DNA of 64,000 bases from Paracoccaceae bacterium (GCA_020425085.1 JAGQRW010000018.1:1-64000); one strand, 5' to 3'. Shown: positions 55,693 through 64,000, counted from the first letter of the stretch. Notes: generated by a model from the sequence alone, not told the origin. Numbers and translations are program-made.

Positions 55693-56520
55693 TCAATGCG
55701 ACATCAGAACCGGCACTTCGGCGGAGTTGATGGCGGAATTGGTGGCGCCGCCCCAGATATCCTCAAAAAACTTGGAATGCTCATAGGCACCCATGACCAG
55801 AAGGCCGGCGTCGTGTTTTTTCACCGCCTCCAACAGCACCCGACCGATGGATCGCTTGGATCGTGGCACGATTTCCGCCTCGGACTCGATACCGTGAGTT
55901 GCCAGATGTGATTTGACCCGTTCCAGTCTGGCCTTAACCTCGTTTGAACTTTCGCCCACGGTGACGATGGTGATTTCCGGTTTGGTTACAAGGATATCCA
56001 GCGCGTCGTTCATGGCGCGGGCGGCGGATTTGCCGCCGTCCCAGGCCAATACCGCCTTGTCGTTCATCGAGGAGGCGGGGAAAATCTTTGGCACCACCAG
56101 CACCGGGCGGCCGGAATTCAATGCGATCATGCCGGGATTGGGCACCAGATTGCGGTTTTCGCGCGTGCCGTCATATTGACCCATGAGAATGATGTCATAG
56201 GTCCGGGCAATGTCCATCAGGCTGTAATCGACATCGCCGCCGCTTTCGATCCAGTGAACGCGCTCACCCTCGGGCATTTCCAGAACCTCGAAGAACTCGG
56301 CCCGAATGATTTCGCGGCGTTCCTTTTCGGCGCGTTTGATCACGGTTGTCAGTTCGGCATTGGCATAGGGTCTGAGCGTGGTGCTGATCTCGCTTGGTGC
56401 CCAGGTCAGCGCCCCGGTCAGATGGGCGTCGTATTTCTTGGCCATGAACCCGGCAAGCTTGACAGCGGTTTTTGACGAGGTTGAGCCGCTATAAGCGACG
56501 AGAATATTCTTGATTGCCAT
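55693..56520 (-). CDS. Universal stress protein with two UspA domains
   Basis: Protein of 275 residues formed from two Usp domains. The first opens AIKNILVAYSGSTSS and has IILMGQYDG where the ATP loop would be; the second begins KAVLAWDGGKSAARAMNDAL and has LLVMGAYEHSKFFEDIWGG, the degenerate loop typical of the UspE/TeaD-like tandem proteins. ATP binding is uncertain since classical G-x2-G-x9-GS is not intact. It has a GGAGGG site and is divergent from ftsY. Confidence 0.9.
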   Translation of the reverse strand: MAIKNILVAYSGSTSSKTAVKLAGFMAKKYDAHLTGALTWAPSEISTTLRPYANAELTTVIKRAEKERREIIRAEFFEVLEMPEGERVHWIESGGDVDYSLMDIARTYDIILMGQYDGTRENRNLVPNPGMIALNSGRPVLVVPKIFPASSMNDKAVLAWDGGKSAARAMNDALDILVTKPEITIVTVGESSNEVKARLERVKSHLATHGIESEAEIVPRSKRSIGRVLLEAVKKHDAGLLVMGAYEHSKFFEDIWGGATNSAINSAEVPVLMSH

Positions 56521-56693
56521 TCTGCCCTCCGGGGTCTGATTTGTAATAGAATGTAAGGACCGGCTGATGTTTGTAAACCGGATTCACTCAAGTGAACCGA
56601 TTGCGAGTTGTCGCAGCACTTGGCCCTTTCCCTTGCTACGCACAGCCATTAGGTGGAAAAGGCAGGAATTGAAAGCTGCGCGAAAGGGCGGGA

Positions 56694-57947
56694 ATGTCGT
56701 TTTTTTCCAAACTGAAGAACCGGATGTTCAAATCCTCGTCCAGAATCGACGAGGGGCTGGAGGCGATTCTTGAAGACGGCGGTGAGGCGGAAGCGGTTGA
56801 CGAAGTTGTGGAATTGACGGTCGAGGCCGACCCTGCTCCGGCAACCGAAGCTGACCCCGTTCGCGACCCGGCACCGAAACCTGAACCAGAGCCGGCACCC
56901 AAGGCTGAATTGCCGCCAGCCCCGCCCGCAGCCAGGGTCGATAAACCGGAACCGGCCGGAAAACTGCCGTCTGAAAATCCTGCGGAAGCACCGGTTGAAA
57001 AAACGGTCAAGAAGTTCACAGAAAGGCCAATAGAAAAGCCAACTGCAAAGCCAGCAGAAAAACCAGGTGTGTTTGGCCGTCTTCTGGGGCGCGGTGCGGC
57101 TGAGAAAACCGTCGTTCGCCGGGTGCTGGACGACGCCATGCTGGAAAGTCTGGAGGAACTTCTGATCACCGCCGATATGGGGGTGGATACCGCCCTGCGC
57201 GTTACCGCCAACATGGCCGAGGGGCGTTATGGCCGGAAACTCGGCAGCGACGATATCAAGCGACTGCTGGCCGACGAGATCGCCCGCATCATGGAACCTG
57301 TCGCAAGGCCGATGCCGCTATACGCCAAGCGCCCGCAGGTGGTGCTGGTGGTCGGGGTCAACGGCTCCGGCAAGACCACCACCATCGGCAAGCTGGCCAG
57401 CCAGTTCCGCGCGGCGGGCAAGTCGGTGGTGATTGCCGCCGGCGATACCTTTCGCGCCGCAGCGGTGGAACAGTTGCAGGTCTGGGGCGAACGCGCCGGT
57501 GTGCCGGTTCTGACGGCGCCCGAAGGATCCGACCCCGCCAGTCTTGCGTTTGATGCCATGACCAAAGCCGAGGCCGACGGCGCCGATCTGCTGATGATCG
57601 ACACCGCCGGGCGGCTTCAGAACCGTGACGATCTGATGCAGGAACTGGCCAAGATCGTGCGCGTGATCCGCAAGAAGGATCCGACCGCGCCGCATAACAC
57701 GCTGCTGGTGCTTGATGCCACCACCGGCCAGAACGCCCTGAGACAAGTCGAGATCTTTCAACAGGTTGCCGATGTCTCGGGTCTGGTGATGACCAAACTG
57801 GACGGTACCGCCAGAGGCGGCGTGCTGGTGGCACTGGCCGACAAGTTCGGCCTGCCGATCCATGCCATCGGCGTTGGCGAACAGATCGACGATTTGCAGC
57901 CCTTCGATCCCGATGATTTTGCCCGTGCCCTGACCGGGGCAGCGTGA
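56694..57947 (+). CDS. ftsY: Signal recognition particle receptor FtsY
   Basis: GTPase of 417 residues that receives SRP-ribosome complexes at the inner membrane. An acidic and Pro/Lys-rich A domain (residues 1-130; repeated EKPTAKPAEKP units) precedes the NG domain: VLVVGVNGSGKTTTIGKLA (P-loop), AAGDTFRAAAVEQLQ, LLMIDTAGRLQNRDDLMQEL, TKLDGTARGG and LPIHAIGVGEQIDDLQPFD. The start is selected by AAAGGGCGGGA and MSFFSKLKNRMF, typical of alphaproteobacterial FtsY. Overlaps the next gene by four bases (GTGA). Confidence 0.96.
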   Translation: MSFFSKLKNRMFKSSSRIDEGLEAILEDGGEAEAVDEVVELTVEADPAPATEADPVRDPAPKPEPEPAPKAELPPAPPAARVDKPEPAGKLPSENPAEAPVEKTVKKFTERPIEKPTAKPAEKPGVFGRLLGRGAAEKTVVRRVLDDAMLESLEELLITADMGVDTALRVTANMAEGRYGRKLGSDDIKRLLADEIARIMEPVARPMPLYAKRPQVVLVVGVNGSGKTTTIGKLASQFRAAGKSVVIAAGDTFRAAAVEQLQVWGERAGVPVLTAPEGSDPASLAFDAMTKAEADGADLLMIDTAGRLQNRDDLMQELAKIVRVIRKKDPTAPHNTLLVLDATTGQNALRQVEIFQQVADVSGLVMTKLDGTARGGVLVALADKFGLPIHAIGVGEQIDDLQPFDPDDFARALTGAA

Positions 57948-58843
57948 GCGCCTGGCTGATCTCGCTTGAAGGCACCGAGGCCGGGCATCAGCTTGCGCTG
58001 GTGCTGGCGCTGATGGCGGCGCTTTTGCACGCGGTGTTCGGGGCGATGCAGAAGGGCAGGCATGATCCCTGGATCAGCCGGGGCGCGGTTGATCTTTCCT
58101 ATGGCCTGATGGCCGCCCCGTTCGCGCTGTTCGTGGTGCCGTTTCCTGAACCGCACATGTGGCCGATCTTTGCCATCGTCTGGCTGATTCATGTGGTTTA
58201 CAAGCTGTTGCAGGCGCGGGCCTATACGCTCGGGGCCTATACGGTGGTCTATCCGGTGGTGCGCGGCACCGGCCCCCTGATCACGGTGCTGGCGGCGGGG
58301 GTGGTGTTTCATGAACATTTCGCACCGATGCAGTGGTTCGGTGTGCTGGTGCTGGTCAGCGGCATTTTCGGGCTGGCGGTTTATAATCTGGTCAAGATCA
58401 GGGTAGATCGCGATATCCTGATCCACGCGCTGATACTGGCGTTCCTGACTGGCATCATGGTAGCCGCCTATACCACCTATGACGCCTATGGCATCCGTGC
58501 CGCCGCCGATCCGTTCACGTTTCTGGCATGGTTCTTCATGATCGACGGGTTCTTCATGCCGATTCTGGTCAATCGTCGTCTGCGCGCGCTGGTGCCGTCC
58601 GAACGCGCCGGGCTGGCGCTGAGGGGGATCAGTGGTGCGTTCGTTGCATTCTTCAGCTTTGGCGCCATCATGCTGGCGACACGGCTTGACAAGGTGGGCG
58701 AGGCGGCGGTGCTGCGCGAAACCTCGACCCTGTTCGCGGCGGTGATCGGCGTGGTGTTCCTGAAGGAAACCGTCGGGCCGCGCCGGGTTTTTCTGATGGG
58801 CCTGATCGCGCTTGGTGCGGTTCTGGTGGAATTCGGTAGCTGA
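57944..58843 (+). CDS. EamA-family (DMT) transporter
   Basis: Membrane protein of 299 residues with about ten helices in two EamA halves. Landmarks: VYKLLQARAYTLGAYTVVYPVVRGTGPLITVLAAGVVFHEHF, and VGEAAVLRETSTLFAAVIGVVFLKETVGPRRVFLMGLIALGAVLVEF. It starts with GTG inside the ftsY stop codon (GTGA) and is followed nine bases later by yciB, so it is embedded in a core operon. Substrate unknown; same subfamily look as the transporter at 40533-41378. Confidence 0.87.
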   Translation: MSAWLISLEGTEAGHQLALVLALMAALLHAVFGAMQKGRHDPWISRGAVDLSYGLMAAPFALFVVPFPEPHMWPIFAIVWLIHVVYKLLQARAYTLGAYTVVYPVVRGTGPLITVLAAGVVFHEHFAPMQWFGVLVLVSGIFGLAVYNLVKIRVDRDILIHALILAFLTGIMVAAYTTYDAYGIRAAADPFTFLAWFFMIDGFFMPILVNRRLRALVPSERAGLALRGISGAFVAFFSFGAIMLATRLDKVGEAAVLRETSTLFAAVIGVVFLKETVGPRRVFLMGLIALGAVLVEFGS

Positions 58844-58852
58844 AGGGATTAG

Positions 58853-59476
58853 ATGAGCGACATGAGCGAACCAAAGAAAATAGGTACCGGGCTGAAACTG
58901 GCCCTCGAACTTGGCCCGGTGGTCCTGTTCTTTGTCGGCTACAGCCGCATCAAGGACATGACGTTCGAGGTTTTCGGCACCAGTTATCAGGGCTTTATCG
59001 TTGCCACGGCGGTGTTCATTCCGGTCCTGTTGCTGGCCACCGGGTTCTTGTGGTGGAAAACCGGCAAGCTCAGCCGCATGCAACTGATGACGGCGGTTCT
59101 GGTGGTGGTCTTTGGCGGGCTTGGCATCTGGTTCAATGACGACAGTTTTTTCAAGATGAAACCGACCATCCTGTATGTGATGTTCGCAGGCGTTCTGGGA
59201 TTCGGTCTGCTTCGGGGTGAAAGCTATCTGCAATATGTGATGGATGAGGCAATGCCGCTGAAACGCGAAGGCTGGATGATCTTCACCCGCCGCATGACGC
59301 TGTTTCTGGCTGCCCTGGCGGTTGCCAATGAATTTGTCTGGCGCACCATGTCAACCGATGCCTGGGTCAATTTCAAGACTTTCGGCCTGACCATCGCCAT
59401 GTTCCTGTTCTTCATGACACAGATGAAGCTGTTCACCAAATACAGCGTCGAAGACAAACCGGACAACGAGGTCTGA
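58853..59476 (+). CDS. yciB: YciB/IspZ inner-membrane protein
   Basis: Intracellular septation protein A family, 207 residues, five or six helices. Features: LELGPVVLFFVGY near the start, VVVFGGLGIWFNDDSFFKMKPTILYVMFAGVLGFG, and the late NEFVWRTMSTDAWVNFKTFGLTIAMFLFFMTQMKLFTKY. In enterics the protein affects cell envelope synthesis and septation. The ftsY-EamA-yciB order has short gaps. A second ATG three codons in is possible as a start. Confidence 0.93.
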   Translation: MSDMSEPKKIGTGLKLALELGPVVLFFVGYSRIKDMTFEVFGTSYQGFIVATAVFIPVLLLATGFLWWKTGKLSRMQLMTAVLVVVFGGLGIWFNDDSFFKMKPTILYVMFAGVLGFGLLRGESYLQYVMDEAMPLKREGWMIFTRRMTLFLAALAVANEFVWRTMSTDAWVNFKTFGLTIAMFLFFMTQMKLFTKYSVEDKPDNEV

Positions 59477-59498
59477 CCGGCGGCAACCGGATGGCAGA

Positions 59499-60218
59499 TT
59501 ACCGTGCCTTTTGCCCGAACAGCACCGCCTGCGCCTTTTTCTGCTCGCCGGTTTCTTGTGGCCGGTCGCGGATTTCCTTGGCAACCCGCCGTCCGGCCTG
59601 AACGCTTGGGCGCGCGTAAACCCGGTCAAGCCAGGCATTCATGTGCGGAAAGTCGGCGATGTCCTGTTCCTGCCCTTCCCACAAACAGGCCCATGGCCAG
59701 ATCGCCATGTCGGCAATGGAATAAAAATCCCCCGCCACATATTCCCGATCCGCCAGGCGCCGGTTAAGTAAACCGTATAGCCGGTTGGTTTCATTGCGAT
59801 AACGATCCTGCGCATAGGGCAAGACCTGCGGCGGTTCCATCGCCGGGGCGTATTTCAGGAAATGATGCGCCTGACCCGCCATCGGCCCAAGCCCGCCCAT
59901 CTGCCACATCAGCCACTGGTCGACCTCGATCCGTTCGCGTTCATTGCTGCCATAGAACTGGCCGGTTTTGCGTGCCAGATATTGCAGAATCGCACCGCTT
60001 TCAAAGATCGAGATCGGCTGGCCATTCGGCCCGTCCGGGTCAATGATTGCCGGCATGCGATTGTTCGGGGCGATTTTCAGGAAATCCGGCTTGAACTGCT
60101 CACCCGCGCCTATATCCACCAGATGCAGATTGTAAGGCAGCGCCATCTCTTCCAGCGCGATGGAGATTTTCCAGCCGTTCGGGGTGGGCCAGTAATATAG
60201 ATCAATCGGTTTGGTCAT
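59499..60218 (-). CDS. Glutathione S-transferase, YfcG/YghU-like
   Basis: Protein of 239 residues with thioredoxin-like and helical GST domains. The N-terminal PIDLYYWPTPNGWKISIALEEM has the Thr-Pro-Asn segment of Nu-class enzymes (disulfide-bond reductases YfcG/YghU); NNRMPAIIDPDGPNGQPISIFESGAILQYLARKTG binds glutathione. The helical domain has DRRLADREYVAGDFYSIADMAIWPWA. Starts at 60218 after CAGGAGC. It converges on yciB. Confidence 0.92.
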   Translation of the reverse strand: MTKPIDLYYWPTPNGWKISIALEEMALPYNLHLVDIGAGEQFKPDFLKIAPNNRMPAIIDPDGPNGQPISIFESGAILQYLARKTGQFYGSNERERIEVDQWLMWQMGGLGPMAGQAHHFLKYAPAMEPPQVLPYAQDRYRNETNRLYGLLNRRLADREYVAGDFYSIADMAIWPWACLWEGQEQDIADFPHMNAWLDRVYARPSVQAGRRVAKEIRDRPQETGEQKKAQAVLFGQKAR

Positions 60219-60321
60219 CGGATGCTCCTGTCTGAAAGACTGAGAATGGTGGTTTTTCAGAAATTCACAAGAGACAACCACCACCGCAGATTGACGGCGC
60301 AATGGTTTTCCCCTAAATGCG

Positions 60322-60380
60322 ATTGCGTGGCGATTTGTAACCGGATTGTGGGCCACGTTAAACACCCCACTAAAGAGGTC
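60322..60380 (+). ncRNA. SAM-II riboswitch
   Basis: Leader element with the SAM-II layout: P1 from CGTGGC (60326-60331) and GCCACG (60352-60357), the loop CGATTTGTAACCGG, the conserved GCCACGTTAAACA, and a pseudoknot GTGGG (60348-60352) with CCCAC (60366-60370) ending in TAAAGAGG. It sits 69 bp before metZ and directly before an intrinsic terminator, so S-adenosylmethionine would shut off methionine synthesis. SAM-II elements are typical of alphaproteobacteria. Confidence 0.88.
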
Positions 60381-60389
60381 GCGGAGAGA

Positions 60390-60423
60390 AACCCCCGATC
60401 GCCATGCGGTACGGGGTTTTTTT
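60390..60423 (+). terminator. Riboswitch-associated intrinsic terminator in the metZ leader
   Basis: Stem CCCCG (60393-60397) with CGGGG (60412-60416), extended by ATCGC (60398-60402) with GCGGT (60406-60410) around CAT, one bulged A, then seven T (60417-60423). It lies between the SAM-II element and the metZ ribosome binding site (GGAG at 60438). Confidence 0.9.
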
Positions 60424-60448
60424 GTGCGGCGCATTTTGGAGACATGCG

Positions 60449-61630
60449 ATGAACAATGACTGGCAACCAAAAACCAGACTGGTGCATGCGGGCAGCCGCC
60501 GCAGCCAGTATAACGAGGTATCCGAGGCGATCTTTCTGACCCAGGGATTCGTCTACAAGACCGCTGAACAGGCCGAGGCGCGATTCATCGAACTTGGCGA
60601 GGATGAATTCATCTATGCCCGCTACGGCAACCCGACAGTCAGGATGTTCGAGGAACGCATCGCGGCGCTGGAAGGCGCCGAAGACGCATTCGCCACCGCC
60701 AGCGGCATGGCGGCGGTCAGCGGGGCGTTGTTTTCGGCGCTGAAGGCCGGGGATCATGTGGTTTGTTCAAAGGCGCTGTTCGGCTCCTGCCTTTATGTGG
60801 CCGAAACCCTGCTCAGGCGGTTCGGGGTCGAGGTCACGTTTGTTGACGGCACCGATCTTGCGGCATGGAAAACGGCGGTGCGCAAGGATACCAGACTTTG
60901 CTTTGTCGAAGCGATTTCCAATCCGACGCTGGAAGTGATCGACATTCAAAGTGTCGCCGCAATCGCCCATGCCGCCGGGGCGCTGCTGGTGGTCGATGCA
61001 GTGTTTTCGACCCCGATCTTTCAGCGCAACCTTGAACTTGGCGCCGATGTGGTGATCTATTCCGCCACCAAACATATCGACGGCGGAGGTCGCTGCCTTG
61101 GTGGGGTGGTTCTGGGCAGTCGTGATTTTATCCGCAAAACCCTGGAACCCTATCTGAAACATACCGGTGGCGCCCTAAGCCCGTTCAATGCCTGGGTGAT
61201 GTTGAAGGGTCTGGAAACGCTAGATCTGCGCTGCAACGCCGCCGCCGATACGGCGCTGATGTTGGCAACCGCGCTGGAGGGGCATGAAAAACTGCTGCGC
61301 GCGATCTATCCCACGCTGCCCTCGCATCCCGAGCAGGCGCTGGCGGCCAGACAGATGACCAAGGGCGGCACGGTGCTGTCGCTGGACCTGAAGGGCGGCA
61401 AACCGGCGGCATTCCGGTTTCTCAACGCGCTGAAAATCGTTAAAATTTCCAACAATCTTGGCGATGCGAAATCGCTGGTTACCCATCCCGCCACCACCAC
61501 ACATCAGCGGCTAAGTCCCGCACAACGCAGCGAATTGGGGATTTCCGATGGGCTGGTGCGGCTTTCGGTCGGGTTGGAAGATGGCAGCGATCTGCTGCAC
61601 GATCTCGTTGGCGCCATTAACGTCTGTTAA
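60449..61630 (+). CDS. metZ: O-succinylhomoserine sulfhydrylase
   Basis: PLP enzyme of 393 residues making homocysteine directly from O-succinyl- (or O-acetyl-) homoserine and sulfide. Family blocks: FIYARYGNPTVRMFEERIAALEGAEDAFATASGMAAVSGAL, VEAISNPTLEVIDI, DAVFSTPIFQRNLELGADVVIYSATKHIDGGGRCLGGV (the Lys of SATKHIDG carries PLP) and GLVRLSVGLED. The start at 60449 follows GGAG by seven bases; the upstream ORF start lies in the terminator. Controlled by the SAM-II riboswitch. Confidence 0.94.
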   Translation: MNNDWQPKTRLVHAGSRRSQYNEVSEAIFLTQGFVYKTAEQAEARFIELGEDEFIYARYGNPTVRMFEERIAALEGAEDAFATASGMAAVSGALFSALKAGDHVVCSKALFGSCLYVAETLLRRFGVEVTFVDGTDLAAWKTAVRKDTRLCFVEAISNPTLEVIDIQSVAAIAHAAGALLVVDAVFSTPIFQRNLELGADVVIYSATKHIDGGGRCLGGVVLGSRDFIRKTLEPYLKHTGGALSPFNAWVMLKGLETLDLRCNAAADTALMLATALEGHEKLLRAIYPTLPSHPEQALAARQMTKGGTVLSLDLKGGKPAAFRFLNALKIVKISNNLGDAKSLVTHPATTTHQRLSPAQRSELGISDGLVRLSVGLEDGSDLLHDLVGAINVC

Positions 61631-61786
61631 CAACCACAAGTTGTTATCTTTACATAAAACTAGTCTTGCAGTAGCATAAGATTCGGGGTGATTTCCGAAA
61701 CCACACCAAAGATGTTGCATTGGCACTGGAATTACCGATCCAAAAACGCCAGATATACGTAACAAGGTGAAACCGAAGGGGAAGAC

Positions 61787-62425
61787 ATGAACATTCATGA
61801 CCCGGCTATTGAAACCGAACACGAAGACATTTCTCTGGTCATCAAACCAACCCGCGCCGAGGCCGAAGAAGCGGTACGAACCCTGCTTCGATGGGCTGGG
61901 GACGACCCGAAACGCGAAGGGCTGCTGGATACGCCGTCACGCGTGACCAAGGCCTATGGCCAGTGGTTTCGCGGCTATAACGAAGATCCGGTGGAAATGC
62001 TGCAACGCACCTTTGAAGAGGTGGCGGGCTATGACGAAATGGTGGTGCTCAGCGGCATCCGCTTTGAAAGCTATTGCGAACACCACATGGCGCCGATCAT
62101 CGGCAAGGCGCATGTCGGCTATATCCCCACGGATCGCGTTGTCGGCATTTCCAAGCTGGCGCGGGTGGTGGATGCCTATGCCAAGCGCCTTCAGGTGCAG
62201 GAAAAGATGAACGCCCAGATTGCCAATACCCTTTATGAGGTGCTGAAACCCAAAGGGGTGGCGGTGGTGCTGGAGGGTGAGCATCACTGCATGTCGACAA
62301 GGGGTGTCTACAAGCCCGGCGTGTCGATGATCACCAGCGCCATGCTGGGTGAATTCAAGACAGATCGTGAAACCCGGCGCGAATTCATGGCCCGTATCGG
62401 CAATCCCGGCAGTTCCTGCGGATGA
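61787..62425 (+). CDS. folE: GTP cyclohydrolase I
   Basis: Enzyme of 212 residues making dihydroneopterin triphosphate, first step of folate synthesis. Zinc and active-site blocks: [26 protein letters not shown] (Cys and His ligands), [32 protein letters not shown], and [27 protein letters not shown] (second Cys ligand). An AGGGGAAG site precedes the ATG. A 156-bp gap from metZ holds its promoter; I see no other element there. Confidence 0.96.
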   Translation: MNIHDPAIETEHEDISLVIKPTRAEAEEAVRTLLRWAGDDPKREGLLDTPSRVTKAYGQWFRGYNEDPVEMLQRTFEEVAGYDEMVVLSGIRFESYCEHHMAPIIGKAHVGYIPTDRVVGISKLARVVDAYAKRLQVQEKMNAQIANTLYEVLKPKGVAVVLEGEHHCMSTRGVYKPGVSMITSAMLGEFKTDRETRREFMARIGNPGSSCG

Positions 62426-62469
62426 CAGCAGGCAGTCAAGTCTGATCGACAGGCGCTGCACCGGATGGC

Positions 62470-62883
62470 TTAATGCCCGCCGATGCAAAGTTTGTGATCC
62501 GACAACGCCTCGATCACCCGGCACTCACCGACATGGCCGTCGTCGTCCATGTCGCGGATCCGCGCCAGTTCCCGTTCCAGCCGCCTGAGGCTGGCGATTC
62601 GGCGCTTGATGTCGGCGTGATGTGCTGCGGCGATCGCATGCGCCTCGGCGCAACTTCGTTCAGGGTGGCTGCTGAGTTCCGCCAGATCGCGGATCGCCTG
62701 GATCGACAGGCCAAGATCGCGTGCGTGCCGGATAAACGACAGCCTGGCAAGTGCGGCCCAATCGTATCGCCGCTGATTGCCGCTGCTGCGTTCAGGCGGT
62801 GAAATCAGGCCCATACCTTCATAATACCTGATGGTCGGAATCCTTACCCCGGTGCGCCTTGCCATTTCGCCGATGGAAAACAT
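62470..62883 (-). CDS. MerR-family metal-responsive regulator (ZntR/CadR/PbrR-like)
   Basis: Regulator of 137 residues. N-terminal winged helix FSIGEMARRTGVRIPTIRYYEGMGLISPPERSSGNQRRYDWAALARLSFIRHARDLGLS, a dimer helix, and metal-site residues: Cys in HPERSCAEAHAIAAAHH (the Cys79-type ligand of ZntR/CadR/PbrR) and Cys-rich tail GECRVIEAL-KLCIGGH. This arrangement is that of Zn/Cd/Pb sensors rather than Cu or Hg. It is divergent from a cation diffusion facilitator gene and an operator with a 19-bp spacer lies between. Confidence 0.9.
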   Translation of the reverse strand: MFSIGEMARRTGVRIPTIRYYEGMGLISPPERSSGNQRRYDWAALARLSFIRHARDLGLSIQAIRDLAELSSHPERSCAEAHAIAAAHHADIKRRIASLRRLERELARIRDMDDDGHVGECRVIEALSDHKLCIGGH

Positions 62884-62895
62884 TTGAAAAACCCC

Positions 62896-62926
62896 TTGAA
62901 CCTCTAGCAGCTATAGAGATTACATT
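62896..62926 (+). promoter_or_regulatory. MerR-type promoter/operator of the cation efflux gene
   Basis: TTGAAC (-35, 62896-62901) and TACATT (-10, 62921-62926) are separated by 19 bp, the over-long spacing MerR proteins act on. The spacer holds CTCTAGCAGCTATAGAG (62902-62918), an imperfect dyad that, read on the other strand, resembles the CTCTATAGT-ACTAGAG operators I recall for PbrR-type promoters. It reads toward the efflux gene at 62961. Confidence 0.8.
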
Positions 62927-62960
62927 ACCGAGATCACCTTGCAAGATCAGGACGGAACCA

Positions 62961-63872
62961 ATGAGCGGCCATGAGCACCACCATATCGACCCTAATGCCG
63001 GCGACCGGCAGGTATTGCTGGCGTTGGTGGCCAATTTCGCGCTGACGCTGGTGCAGATTGTCGGCGGTATCCTGTCGGGCAGTCTGGCGCTGATTGCCGA
63101 TGCCATTCACAACCTTTCCGATGCCATGTCGCTGGTGATCGCATATGGTGCGCGCAAACTGGCGCGGCGACCAGCCGATGGCGGCATGACCTTTGGCTAT
63201 GGCCGGATCGAGATGGTGGCGGCGCTGATCAACTATACCACGCTGATCATCGTCGGGTTCTATCTGGTTTACGAGGCAGCCTGGCGGTTTCTTGATCCCG
63301 GCGGTATCGACGGCTGGATGGTGGTGGTGATCGCCGCCGTTGCCCTGGTGATTGACCTGGCGACGGCGGCGCTGACCTTTCGGCTGTCAAAGGAAAGCGT
63401 GAATATCCGGGCGGCGTTCTTGCACAATCTTGCCGATGCGTTGGGGTCGGTGGCGGTGATCGTGGCTGGCACGCTGATCCTGTTATACGACTGGCGACTG
63501 GTCGATCCGCTGGTGACGCTGCTGATCGCGGGATACATCCTGTGGCAGTCGTTTTCCGAGATCGGCGGCGTCATCCGCATGCTGATGCTGAGTTCGCCGC
63601 AAGGGCTAGATCTGCTGGAACTGGTTGACCGGGTCCGGTCGGTGCCCGGGGTGGCAGGGGTTCACCATGTCCACCTCTGGCAGATGCAGGAACATGAGGC
63701 GGCGTTCGATGCCCATCTGGAAATCGAAAATGGCCGCTGGGGGCAGGCCGACGCCATCAAGGCCGAGGTCAAGGCCATGCTGACCGGGGAATTCGGCATT
63801 GGCCATTCGACATTGGAAACCGAATGCTCGGTTCACAGCTGTGATCGGCGCGAACTGCTTCAGCATGGCTAG
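62961..63872 (+). CDS. Cation diffusion facilitator, metal efflux transporter
   Basis: CDF transporter of 303 residues with six helices and a cytoplasmic domain. His-rich N-terminus (SGHEHHHIDPN); metal site A in ALIADAIHNLSDAMSLVIAYGARKLA (HxxxD on TM2) and FLHNLADALGSVAVIVAG (HxxxD on TM5). The HD-HD pattern (His and Asp on both helices) suggests Zn2+, with Cd2+ possible. C-terminal domain has HHVHLWQMQEHEAAFDAHLEI. Starts at 62961 after GGACGGAA. Controlled by the divergent MerR protein. Confidence 0.93.
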   Translation: MSGHEHHHIDPNAGDRQVLLALVANFALTLVQIVGGILSGSLALIADAIHNLSDAMSLVIAYGARKLARRPADGGMTFGYGRIEMVAALINYTTLIIVGFYLVYEAAWRFLDPGGIDGWMVVVIAAVALVIDLATAALTFRLSKESVNIRAAFLHNLADALGSVAVIVAGTLILLYDWRLVDPLVTLLIAGYILWQSFSEIGGVIRMLMLSSPQGLDLLELVDRVRSVPGVAGVHHVHLWQMQEHEAAFDAHLEIENGRWGQADAIKAEVKAMLTGEFGIGHSTLETECSVHSCDRRELLQHG

Positions 63873-63934
63873 GAATTTTCCCAAACCCCGCCTTCGCACT
63901 TGACAGCAAGCGGGCTGTCCCACAACCGTTTGCC

Positions 63935-64000
63935 ATGTTTGATTTGCGCCCCGTCGGATTTGTTATCGGTCTTCTGGTTGCCGTCCTTGGGCTGACCATG
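63935..64000 (+). CDS. trkH: Trk potassium uptake channel TrkH, N-terminal part
   Basis: The last 66 bases encode 22 residues MFDLRPVGFVIGLLVAVLGLTM, which match the start of alphaproteobacterial TrkH proteins (first helix). The gene runs off the window. It lies 62 bp after the efflux gene; no strong ribosome site is seen before the ATG. With so few residues the call rests on this opening motif. Confidence 0.65.
   Translation, partial: MFDLRPVGFVIGLLVAVLGLTM

Noticed and set aside
60322-60380. SAM/SAH or SAM-V riboswitch
   Set aside because: The GCCACGTTAAACA core and pseudoknot spacing fit SAM-II; no second aptamer in tandem was seen.
60404-60449. Earlier metZ start at 60404
   Set aside because: It would lie inside the terminator stem; ATG 60449 has GGAG at the right distance and the conserved N-terminus.

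Overview
The window reads as a chromosome segment of an alphaproteobacterium, most likely Rhodobacterales (Rhodobacteraceae or Paracoccaceae). The pointers are a DUF2842 gene overlapping purA, the hflK-hflC-DUF2065-deg protease run, a SAM-II riboswitch before metZ, a 651-residue acidic protein of a type I associate with this group, and a short repeat beside convergent gene ends that I recall from these genomes. Genes are dense, often overlap by ATGA or GTGA, and lie on both strands. No prophage, insertion sequence, rRNA operon or CRISPR array was seen.

Positions 1 to about 21,750 look accessory and bioenergetic. At the left edge an NqrA-like gene and a short NqrB/RnfD-like gene run off the window, divergent from a secreted pentaheme cytochrome c. 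Then come a pirin, an MFS transporter, a UspA protein, a phospholipase D-family protein, and a baeRF-type release-factor-like gene that is frameshifted. A complete N-type (alternative F-type) ATPase operon in the diagnostic order D-C-Q-R-B-E-F-A-G follows, with an SDR dehydrogenase as its probable first gene. Next is a redox-looking signalling locus: response regulator, DoxX-like membrane protein and histidine kinase on the minus strand, and PepSY protein, cytochrome b561 and a secreted hemerythrin-like protein on the plus strand. A perfect 18-bp inverted repeat lies between the two arms, and one arm recurs before the hemerythrin-like gene. The region ends at a tRNA-Arg(CCG), so it may be an island bordered by that tRNA.

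From 22 to 32 kb there is a LysR regulator and a five-gene minus-strand operon (two glutamine-synthetase-family ligases around a class I amidotransferase, then glycerate 2-kinase and a DegT-type aminotransferase), which suggests gamma-glutamyl handling of an amine. Glutaryl-CoA dehydrogenase is divergent from it, followed by a small PhnD-like/TerB/DUF1330 cluster.

From 32 to 64 kb the content is mostly core: pyrG, secG, purA, thiamine pyrophosphokinase, sdaA, rpiA, gor, hflK/hflC with a periplasmic Do protease, a ferredoxin, purD, xseA, ftsY, yciB, metZ behind a SAM-II riboswitch and terminator, and folE. A MerR-controlled cation efflux gene and the first codons of trkH close the window. Between these lie an alkane-hydroxylase-like enzyme, a NuoE-NuoF-type fusion resembling the diaphorase half of NAD-dependent formate dehydrogenase but with no catalytic subunit beside it, a YhhN protein and a two-domain UspA protein.

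All assignments come from reading the sequence and remembered family features. No database search was run.
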